Source of the DNA: Deltaproteobacteria bacterium
Lineage (GTDB): Bacteria > Desulfobacterota > Binatia > Binatales > Binataceae
DNA: 5,220 bases
NCBI GenBank assembly: GCA_021780585.1
Contig: JAJXYM010000091.1
Span: forward strand, 1-5,220
Reading direction: 5' to 3'
A model generated the notes under the pieces. The model was not told the DNA's origin and did no database searches. It saw only the letters and a list, made by a program, of their open reading frames with translations. Made by a program: the position numbers and the translations under genes. How positions within the stretch are numbered: the first letter of the stretch is position 1; each line of letters begins with the position of its first letter. Shown here piece after piece: positions 1 to 5,220 of the stretch.

Positions 1-1709
1 TCTTGCTGGCCGACGACAAAACCGCGTCGCGCGCCGAACTCGAGCGCGTCGCCGACGTCGTTTCGCATGAGAACGCGCACATGTGGTTCGGCGATCTGGT
101 CACGATGCGCTGGTGGAACGGAATCTGGCTCAACGAAGCCTTCGCCACCTTCATGGAGATGCTCGCGGTCGACGCCTGGAAACCCCAATGGAAGCGCTGG
201 GAGAGCTTCGGCGTATCGCGCGGGGCCGCGATGGCGATCGATGCGCTCAAGAGCACCCGTTCGATCGAGTACACCGTGCTCAGTCCCGAGGATTGCCGCT
301 CGATGTTCGACGTGCTCACGTACGAAAAGGGCGCCGCGGTGCTGAGGATGCTCGAACAGTTCCTCGGCGCCGAGGAATTCCGCAAGGGCATCTCGCGCTA
401 TCTCAAAAAGCATCAGTACGCCAACGCCGAAACCGGCGACCTGTGGGACGCGCTCGAGGAATCGACCGGCCAGCCCGCGCGCGCGATGATGGACACGTGG
501 ATTTTCCAGCAGGGCTTTCCCGTGATCAGCGCCGAGTTGGCGCCCGACGGCCGTTCGCTGCGCATCAGCCAGCGCCGCTTCTTTTTCGCGCCGCCGGCAA
601 ATCCCGAGCCGCAGACCTGGCACGTGCCGATCATGGTCCGCGCCGCCGTCGACAGCGGCGTGATCTCGCATAAGCTCCTGCTGACCGGCGGCGAGGCCAC
701 GCTCGAACTTCCCGGCCGGCCGGGATGGGCGCTGCTGAACGAGGGCGGCCACGGCTTCTATCGCGTCCGCTATGCGCCCGAGCTGCTGGCCGCGTTGACC
801 GCGAATCTGGACGCGTTGCGGCCGATCGAGCGCTTCGGCCTGGTCAGCGACACCTGGGCCGCGACCGTCGCCGGACTCACGCCGCTCGCCGAGTTCATCC
901 GGATGGCGCGCCTGTTCCGCGACGAATCCGATCTCAATGTCTGGCGTGCGCTGATCGCGGCCTTCAACTATCTCGACATGATCGCGTCGCCCGCCCAGCG
1001 TCCCGCCGTTGCCGCCGCCGTGCGCGATACCGTTGGCCCGGCGGCGGGGCGTCTCGGATGGTCGCCGGCGCCAGGCGAGGACGAACTGCGCGGTCAGTTG
1101 CGCGCGACCCTGATCAGCGCGCTCGGCACGATCGGCGAAGACCCCTCGGTGCAGGCGAAAGCCGGCGAGCTCTACGCCGCGTGGGAGGCCGATCCGGCGC
1201 GCGCCGATCGCGACCTGATGCCCGCGCTGGTCGCGATTCTCGCCCATTGCGGCGACGCGACCCGCTATCAGGATTTCAAGCGCCGCTTCAAAGCCGCGCG
1301 CACCCCGCAAGAGGAGCAGCGCTATCTTTTCTCGCTCGCCAACTTCCGCGACCTCGCGCTGCTCGGCCAGACCATGGAGATGACGATCAACGGCGAGGTG
1401 CGCACGCAGAACGCGCCCTTCCTGATGCATTCGCTGCTGTACAACAACGTCTCGCGATACGCGGCGTGGGAGTTTGTTCAGCGCAACTGGGAAACGATGG
1501 TCGGGCGGTTTCCCGACAGCGCGCTGCCGCGGATGTGCGAGGCGATCAACGGCCTGCTCGACCGCCAGTCCGAAGTTGAAGCATTCTTCGCGCAACACAG
1601 GGTGCGGCTCGGCGGCAAACTGATCGACCAGCATCTCGAGCGGCTGTCCGTCGCGGTCGCCTTTCGCACGCGCGAGGGCGCGCGACTCGAAGCGTCGCTA
1701 CGGGGTTGA
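1..1709 (+). CDS. M1-family zinc metallo-aminopeptidase, 5'-truncated by the window edge
   Basis: This enzyme removes N-terminal amino acids from peptides, using one zinc ion; bacterial members mostly work in cytoplasmic peptide turnover. The reading frame is open at base 1, and the first Leu codon (TTG at 3) is internal, not a start. Numbering from that codon, the zinc site is HENAH (residues 22-26; bases 66-80), followed 18 residues later by the third ligand Glu45 in WLNEAF, the standard HEXXH-X18-E pattern. Tyr107 in TYEKGA matches the transition-state tyrosine of the family. A beta-sandwich region follows (about 175-240), then an ERAP1_C-like helical domain opening at W242 with LNEGGHGFYRVRY and running to the end. 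About 568 residues are visible; family members are usually about 850-880, so roughly 280-300 N-terminal residues, including the GAMEN substrate motif, lie off the left edge. Asn at the third position of HEXXH is less common than Leu or Ile. Family assignment is firm; substrate preference cannot be read. Confidence 0.95.
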   Translation, partial: LLADDKTASRAELERVADVVSHENAHMWFGDLVTMRWWNGIWLNEAFATFMEMLAVDAWKPQWKRWESFGVSRGAAMAIDALKSTRSIEYTVLSPEDCRSMFDVLTYEKGAAVLRMLEQFLGAEEFRKGISRYLKKHQYANAETGDLWDALEESTGQPARAMMDTWIFQQGFPVISAELAPDGRSLRISQRRFFFAPPANPEPQTWHVPIMVRAAVDSGVISHKLLLTGGEATLELPGRPGWALLNEGGHGFYRVRYAPELLAALTANLDALRPIERFGLVSDTWAATVAGLTPLAEFIRMARLFRDESDLNVWRALIAAFNYLDMIASPAQRPAVAAAVRDTVGPAAGRLGWSPAPGEDELRGQLRATLISALGTIGEDPSVQAKAGELYAAWEADPARADRDLMPALVAILAHCGDATRYQDFKRRFKAARTPQEEQRYLFSLANFRDLALLGQTMEMTINGEVRTQNAPFLMHSLLYNNVSRYAAWEFVQRNWETMVGRFPDSALPRMCEAINGLLDRQSEVEAFFAQHRVRLGGKLIDQHLERLSVAVAFRTREGARLEASLRG

Positions 1710-1716
1710 GCGGATT

Positions 1717-1747
1717 GATCGCGACCGGCGCGCGGCGGTCGCCGATC
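1717..1747 (+). terminator. Hairpin just after the aminopeptidase stop, possible terminator
   Basis: GATCGCGACCG (1717-1727) pairs with CGGTCGC (1736-1742) and GATC (1744-1747), giving 11 base pairs with a single bulged C at 1743 and an 8-base loop. It begins 7 bases after the aminopeptidase TGA, where a 3'-end structure is expected. No T-run follows, so it is not a classical intrinsic terminator. It may end transcription weakly or protect the mRNA 3' end. Confidence 0.4.
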
Positions 1748-1762
1748 CCGTCAATGTCAAAC

Positions 1763-1789
1763 GGCGGTTCCGGCGCGGATTCAACCGCC
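1763..1789 (+). other. Second hairpin in the pre-guaA spacer
   Basis: GGCGGTT (1763-1769) and AACCGCC (1783-1789) form a perfect 7-bp inverted repeat with a 13-base loop. In such GC-rich DNA a stem of this size could arise by chance. It is listed because it stands between two other perfect stems in the same 189-base gap. No function can be assigned. Confidence 0.3.
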
Positions 1790-1813
1790 CGCCGGCGCTC
1801 CGGATCAATCAGA

Positions 1814-1843
1814 CGCCCGGCGTTGTTGATACCGCGCCGGGCG
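1814..1843 (+). other. Third hairpin, perfect 9-bp stem upstream of the guaA promoter candidate
   Basis: CGCCCGGCG (1814-1822) and CGCCGGGCG (1835-1843) are perfect reverse complements around a 12-base loop (TTGTTGATACCG). The stem is strong and all G/C. No T-run follows, so it is not a canonical intrinsic terminator, although it could halt read-through from the aminopeptidase. It ends a few bases before the proposed -35 region of guaA, so a protein-binding site is another option. Confidence 0.4.
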
Positions 1844-1848
1844 CGTAC

Positions 1849-1877
1849 TTCGCCGGACCGCGCCGGTCGGCTATATT
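1849..1877 (+). promoter_or_regulatory. Candidate sigma-70-type promoter for guaA-gltX
   Basis: TATATT at 1872-1877 differs from the -10 consensus TATAAT by one base and is the most AT-rich word in the spacer. With a 17-base gap, the -35 would be TTCGCC at 1849-1854, which matches TTGACA at only three positions. Transcription would start near 1884, giving a short leader of about 15 bases before the GTG. The -10 is persuasive; the -35 is weak. Confidence 0.35.
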
Positions 1878-1885
1878 GATCGAGC

Positions 1886-1889
1886 AAGG
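1886..1889 (+). promoter_or_regulatory. Ribosome binding site for guaA
   Basis: AAGG at 1886-1889 lies 9 bases before the GTG at 1899 and is the only Shine-Dalgarno-like word there. It supports the GTG start. No in-frame ATG, GTG or TTG is found in the roughly 30 bases upstream, and the GTG places the protein exactly at the family's usual N-terminus (ILILDFGSQYTQLIARR). Confidence 0.5.
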
Positions 1890-1898
1890 CGTGGCCTC

Positions 1899-3431
1899 GT
1901 GATCCTGATTCTCGATTTTGGCAGCCAATACACGCAGCTAATCGCGCGCCGCGTGCGCGAAGCGCGGGTCTACTGCGAAATTCATCCGTACGATTTCCCG
2001 GTCGAAAAGATTCGCGCGCTCAAGCCGCGCGGAATTATCCTTTCCGGCGGACCAGCCAGCCTGTACGACACGGGCGCGCCGGATCTCGCCGACGAGGCGC
2101 TCAACCTTGGCTGCCCGGTGCTCGGTATCTGTTACGGCATGTACGTGATCGCGCAGCATCTGGGCGCCCATAGCGCGGGAGCGCAGGCGCGCGAATACGG
2201 GCCGGCGACCCTCGTGATTGACGGCGACGATCCGCTCTTCGCCGGACTCGAAGCGCGCGAGCAGCGCGTCTGGATGTCGCACGGCGATCGCGTCGAGCGG
2301 ATTCCGGCCGACCTTTGTCCGATCGCCCATAGCGACAATTCGCCTTACGCCGCCGTGCGTTCGCGCGACGGCCGCCTGCGCGGCATACAATTCCATCCCG
2401 AGGTCGTCCATACGCCCAACGGCGCGCAAATCCTGCGCAATTTCGTCATCGGAATCTGCGGCGAGCCGGGCGACTGGACGATGGCCGGGTTCGTCGAGAC
2501 CAAGCTTGCGGAAATCCGCGCGCGCGTCGGCCCGCACGATCGCGTCCTGATGGGACTGTCGGGCGGGGTCGATTCGTCGGTCGCGGCCGCGCTGATCCAT
2601 CGCGCGATCGGCGACCGGTTGCGCTGCGTCTTCGTCGATACCGGCCTGCTGCGCGCGGGCGAACGCGAGCGGATGGAGCGCACGTTCGCCCGCGAACTTG
2701 GCATCCCGCTGCGGATCGCCGACGCCGCCGACCTGTTTATCGAGCGGCTGGCGGGCGTGCTCGATCCCGAGCGGAAGCGCCGCATCATCGGGCATACCTT
2801 TATCGACGTGTTCGAGCGCGAGGCCGCCGCGATCGGCGGCGCGCGCTTTCTGGGCCAGGGCACGCTCTATCCCGACGTGATCGAATCGGTTTCCTTCAAG
2901 GGGCCGTCGGTCACGATCAAGAGCCATCATAATGTCGGCGGATTACCGGAGCGGATGCGGCTGGAGTTGGTGGAGCCGCTGCGCGAATTGTTCAAGGACG
3001 AGGTGCGCGAGGCCGGCCGCGAGCTGGGACTCGGCGCCGATGTGGTCGATCGCGAGCCGTTTCCCGGACCAGGCCTGGCGGTGCGGATCGTCGGCGAGGT
3101 GACGCGCGAACGCCTGGATTTACTGCGCCGCGCCGACGCGATCGTGATCGATGAGGTCGCCGCCGCCGGACTGGGTGGTCGATTATGGCAGGCTTTCGGC
3201 GTGCTGCTGCCGCTCAAGACGGTCGGCGTGATGGGCGACGGTCGCAGTTACGAAAGCGTGATCGCGATTCGCGCGGTCGAGTCGCAGGACGGCATGACCG
3301 CCGACTGGGCGCGCCTCGATCCCGCTTTTCTCGCGCGGCTCTCCAGCCGGATCACCAACGAAACCCGCGGCGTCAACCGGGTCGTGTACGACATCACCTC
3401 GAAACCGCCGGCGACGATAGAATGGGAATGA
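1899..3431 (+). CDS. guaA: GMP synthase (glutamine-hydrolysing)
   Basis: This enzyme makes GMP from XMP, ATP and glutamine, the last step of guanine nucleotide synthesis, in the cytoplasm. At 510 residues it has the usual full length. The N-terminal class I glutamine amidotransferase domain (about 1-190) holds Cys78 in GICYGM, His166 and Glu168 in QFHPEV, the complete catalytic triad. The ATP-pyrophosphatase domain follows with the P-loop SGGVDSS (221-227) and SHHNVGG (about 342-348). The C-terminal dimerisation/XMP-binding domain has PFPGPG (387-392), VGVMGDG and the family-typical end TSKPPATIEWE. Translation starts at GTG 1899, with AAGG 9 bases upstream. One oddity: the residue after GICYGM is Tyr82, where class I amidotransferases nearly always have Gln. 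The gene is followed 4 bases later by gltX, indicating one operon. Identity is secure. Confidence 0.98.
   Translation: MILILDFGSQYTQLIARRVREARVYCEIHPYDFPVEKIRALKPRGIILSGGPASLYDTGAPDLADEALNLGCPVLGICYGMYVIAQHLGAHSAGAQAREYGPATLVIDGDDPLFAGLEAREQRVWMSHGDRVERIPADLCPIAHSDNSPYAAVRSRDGRLRGIQFHPEVVHTPNGAQILRNFVIGICGEPGDWTMAGFVETKLAEIRARVGPHDRVLMGLSGGVDSSVAAALIHRAIGDRLRCVFVDTGLLRAGERERMERTFARELGIPLRIADAADLFIERLAGVLDPERKRRIIGHTFIDVFEREAAAIGGARFLGQGTLYPDVIESVSFKGPSVTIKSHHNVGGLPERMRLELVEPLRELFKDEVREAGRELGLGADVVDREPFPGPGLAVRIVGEVTRERLDLLRRADAIVIDEVAAAGLGGRLWQAFGVLLPLKTVGVMGDGRSYESVIAIRAVESQDGMTADWARLDPAFLARLSSRITNETRGVNRVVYDITSKPPATIEWE
3424..3428 (+). promoter_or_regulatory. Weak ribosome binding site for gltX, inside the end of guaA
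   Basis: GGGAA at 3424-3428 lies 7 bases before the GTG at 3436, within the last codons of guaA. It is a poor Shine-Dalgarno match. With only 4 bases between the guaA TGA and this GTG, ribosomes ending guaA probably help start gltX (translational coupling). The nearby ATGs at 3422 and 3428 are out of the gltX frame. Confidence 0.35.
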
Positions 3432-3435
3432 AATC

Positions 3436-4896
3436 GTGACCGTCCGCACCCGTTACGCGCCGAGTCCAACCGGGGCGCTGCATATCGGCAACGTCCGTTC
3501 GGGCCTGTTCGCCTATCTGTTCGCGCGCCATAACGGCGGCGCCTTTATCCTGCGCATCGACGACACCGATCGCGAACGATCAACCCGCGAATCGCTCGAC
3601 GAAATTCTCGAGAGCCTCACGTGGCTGGGCGTCGATTGGGACGAAGGGCCGCCCGACGCGCGCTACTTCCAGTCGAATCGTTTCGATCGTTATCGCGAAG
3701 CGGCGCTCCAGCTCCTGCGCGAGGGCAAGGCCTATCCGTGTTATTGCACGGCGGCGGAACTGGACGCGATGCGCAAGCAGGCCGAACGGGAGCGTCGCAA
3801 GCCCGGCTACGACGGTCGCTGCCGCGATCGCACGCCGCCCGCGGAGCTGGCGAAGATCGACCTGCCCGACAAACGCGCCGGTCGCGATTACACGATTCGT
3901 TTCCGTTCGCCGCGCGAGGGCATAACCGTTGTTGACGATCTGATCAAAGGCCGCGCGGTGTTCGAGAACGCCGAACTCGACGATCTGATCATTTTCCGCT
4001 CCGACGGCGTACCAACCTACAATTTCGCGACCGTGCTCGACGACGCCGACTTCAAAATGACGCACATCGTGCGCGGCGACGACCATCTGCCAAACACTCC
4101 GCGCCAGATGCAGATCTTCTATGCGCTCGGCTTCGAGCCGCCGGCCTACGCGCATCTGCCGATGGTGATGGGGCCGGACGGGCAGAAGCTCTCCAAGCGC
4201 CATGGCGCCACGTCGGTCTTCGCCTATCGCGACCTTGGCTATTTTCCCGAGGCGCTGCTGAACTATCTGGTGCGGCTCGGATGGTCACATGGCGATCAGG
4301 AGATTTTTTCGCGTGCCGAGATGATCGAGTATTTCGATTTCGCCAATTGCGGCAAGTCGGCCGGAATCTTCAACGCGGAAAAGCTGCTGTGGCTGAACTT
4401 CCATTACATGAAGTCGCTGCCGCTCGCGCGTCTGGTGCGCGATATCAAGCCGTTTGTCGCCCGGCGCGGAGGGACAATTCCGGGCGACGACGCGTGGCTC
4501 GAAAAGATGATCGCGACGCTGCGCGAGCGCGCCAAGACGCTGGTCGAACTGGTCGATTTCGCGAGCTTTTATCTCAACGACGAAATTGCGATCGAGCCCA
4601 AGGCCGCGGCTAAATTCCTCAAGCCCGAAATCGCGCCGGCGCTCGCCGCGCTCGCCGGCGAAATCGCCTCGATCGATAGCGCCGACTTCGCCGAGGCGTC
4701 GATTCAGGCCGGCTTCGCCCGGGTGCTCGATCGTTTCGCGATGAAGCTCGGGCAGCTTGCTCAGCCGGTGCGGGTCGCCCTGACGGGCGGCACGGTCAGC
4801 CCGGGAATTTACGAAGTCATCGCCGTGCTCGGCCGCGATCGCACGGTGCGCCGATTACGCGCCGCCGAGAGCGCCTGCACCGTCGCGGCATCGTGA
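3436..4896 (+). CDS. gltX: Glutamyl-tRNA synthetase (class Ic)
   Basis: This enzyme charges tRNA-Glu with glutamate in the cytoplasm; in organisms lacking GlnRS it may also mischarge tRNA-Gln for the GatCAB route, but that cannot be decided here. It has 486 residues, close to E. coli GltX (471). The Rossmann catalytic domain opens with RYAPSPTGALHIGN (HIGH motif at 16-19) and closes with KLSKR (251-255), the KMSKS motif. Glutamate-pocket residues Arg6, Ser10, Tyr195 and Arg213 match the Thermus enzyme, but Asp42 in RIDDTD replaces the more usual Glu. The E. coli-type zinc loop has Cys102, Cys104 and Cys129 at the right spacing, but Asp131 replaces the fourth ligand, His. From about 330 the all-helical anticodon-binding domain runs to the end, with LGQLAQPVRVALTGG near the C-terminus. 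The start is GTG, just after guaA. The choice of bacterial GluRS over GlnRS rests on the whole-length match and the HGATSV and WSHGDQEIF segments. Confidence 0.97.
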   Translation: MTVRTRYAPSPTGALHIGNVRSGLFAYLFARHNGGAFILRIDDTDRERSTRESLDEILESLTWLGVDWDEGPPDARYFQSNRFDRYREAALQLLREGKAYPCYCTAAELDAMRKQAERERRKPGYDGRCRDRTPPAELAKIDLPDKRAGRDYTIRFRSPREGITVVDDLIKGRAVFENAELDDLIIFRSDGVPTYNFATVLDDADFKMTHIVRGDDHLPNTPRQMQIFYALGFEPPAYAHLPMVMGPDGQKLSKRHGATSVFAYRDLGYFPEALLNYLVRLGWSHGDQEIFSRAEMIEYFDFANCGKSAGIFNAEKLLWLNFHYMKSLPLARLVRDIKPFVARRGGTIPGDDAWLEKMIATLRERAKTLVELVDFASFYLNDEIAIEPKAAAKFLKPEIAPALAALAGEIASIDSADFAEASIQAGFARVLDRFAMKLGQLAQPVRVALTGGTVSPGIYEVIAVLGRDRTVRRLRAAESACTVAAS

Positions 4897-4925
4897 TTGG
4901 CGCGGGCCGGATTCGGGCGGTCGGC

Positions 4926-5220
4926 TTAATGTCCTCCGCCGCCTCCGCCGGTCGCGCGCTTGAGCACCAGGAACGACGGAATAAAAATCGCCCCCAGGAT
5001 CGCCAGTCCGCGATAGATATCGTTAAACGCGAGCAGCGAAGCTTGCGACTGCACCGTTTGATAAATCATGCCGAGGCCGGCCTTCTGATTCGTTGCGAGC
5101 TCATGCGCGAAATTGAAGGTCGGCGCGCCCGGCATCCGCGCTCCCTGGGCGCTCAGCCGCCAGGCGTCGAACACCGAGAAATGCTGCACCAGGTACGACT
5201 GATGGGTCTGCTCGAGGCTG
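4926..5220 (-). CDS. DHA2-family (EmrB/QacA-type) MFS drug-efflux transporter, C-terminal end
   Basis: Only the last 97 residues are visible; the frame stays open to the right edge, so the start is outside. Proteins of this family are inner-membrane proton antiporters with 14 membrane segments that export drugs or other small molecules, often with an EmrA-type adaptor and an outer-membrane channel. The visible part has the family layout: an amphipathic stretch (SLEQTHQSYLVQHFSV) typical of the loop before the last helices, then MIYQTVQSQASLLAFNDIYR, then one clear membrane helix (LAILGAIFIPSFLVL) and a short basic tail, KRATGGGGGGH. The Q-Q-AS-LAF-D pattern before the last helix is characteristic of EmrB-like proteins. 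The gene converges on gltX with a 29-base gap, in which no good terminator is seen. A GTG at 5189-5187 is internal, not a start. The substrate is unknown, and any emrA partner would lie to the right of the window. Confidence 0.85.
   Translation of the reverse strand, partial: SLEQTHQSYLVQHFSVFDAWRLSAQGARMPGAPTFNFAHELATNQKAGLGMIYQTVQSQASLLAFNDIYRGLAILGAIFIPSFLVLKRATGGGGGGH

Larger units (their letters stand above)
1714..1882. repeat. ATTGATC short repeats in the pre-guaA spacer
   Basis: ATTGATCG occurs at 1714-1721 and again at 1875-1882. GATCAAT, the reverse complement of its first seven bases, lies at 1803-1809. The first copy and the inverted one form an 8-bp inverted repeat (1713-1720 with 1803-1810). 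A further TTGAT lies at 1826-1830. The copy at 1875 overlaps the TATATT box. These AT-containing words stand out in a GC-rich spacer and could be operator half-sites, but no known regulator is recognised from them. Confidence 0.3.

Noticed and set aside
3..5. TTG at base 3 as the true start of the aminopeptidase
   Set aside because: The zinc motif would be only 22 residues in and the N-terminal domain and GAMEN motif would be missing. The frame is open at the edge, so this is a cut gene.
1546..1887. Minus-strand open frame spanning the aminopeptidase end and the spacer, as a possible small gene
   Set aside because: The translation is Arg/Ala-rich with no domain, it overlaps the aminopeptidase end, and it would run against the guaA promoter candidate and all three hairpins.
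1710..1898. A guanine or purine riboswitch before guaA
   Set aside because: The conserved three-way junction and loop sequences of the purine riboswitch were not seen, and the likely transcript leader is only about 15 bases long.
1938..2930. Long open frame on the minus strand (330 codons) opposite guaA
   Set aside because: It lies wholly within guaA, whose domains and motifs are complete. The translation is Arg-, Ala- and Asp-rich without any recognisable domain, as expected for a shadow frame in GC-rich DNA.
3580..4203. Minus-strand open frame of 207 codons opposite gltX
   Set aside because: It is fully inside gltX and has no motifs or plausible upstream signals; the same codon-bias shadow explains it.
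4897..4925. A bidirectional terminator between gltX and the transporter
   Set aside because: Only 3-4 bp stems can be drawn (such as GCCG 4906-4909 with CGGC 4922-4925), without T-runs on either strand.
1..5220. A previously undescribed multi-gene system
   Set aside because: All four genes belong to well-known families and are housekeeping or general transport genes. There are no mobile-element ends, odd-composition islands or unknown genes to build such a claim on.

Overview
This is a GC-rich (roughly two-thirds G+C by eye), densely coded bacterial chromosome segment. It holds four protein genes, two of them cut by the window edges. Going left to right: the C-terminal two-thirds of an M1-family zinc aminopeptidase (1-1709, +); a 189-base intergenic region with three hairpins and a likely promoter (1710-1898); guaA, GMP synthase (1899-3431, +); gltX, glutamyl-tRNA synthetase (3436-4896, +); a 29-base convergent gap; and the C-terminal end of a DHA2/EmrB-type 14-TM drug-efflux transporter on the minus strand (4926-5220, running off the right edge).

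guaA and gltX are separated by only 4 bases and very likely share a transcript. Both start at GTG. GMP synthase uses glutamine as amide donor and releases glutamate, and GluRS consumes glutamate, so the pair is loosely linked through glutamate as well as being housekeeping. The aminopeptidase has its own likely 3' end (a hairpin just after its stop), and a TATATT box sits just before guaA, so guaA-gltX is probably an independent unit. The transporter is transcribed towards gltX.

The organism is a high-GC bacterium. GluRS has the bacterial class Ic layout and a zinc-binding loop like that of E. coli. The EmrB-like transporter fits a Gram-negative envelope. The gene set and order do not fix a phylum; an uncultured soil-type proteobacterial or deltaproteobacterial relative is possible, but that is only a guess.

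No phage, IS element, CRISPR array, RNA gene or obvious novel system is visible. The points worth a second look are small: an unusual residue next to the GuaA glutaminase nucleophile, Asp replacements at three functional positions in GluRS, and the structured, repeat-bearing spacer in front of guaA.
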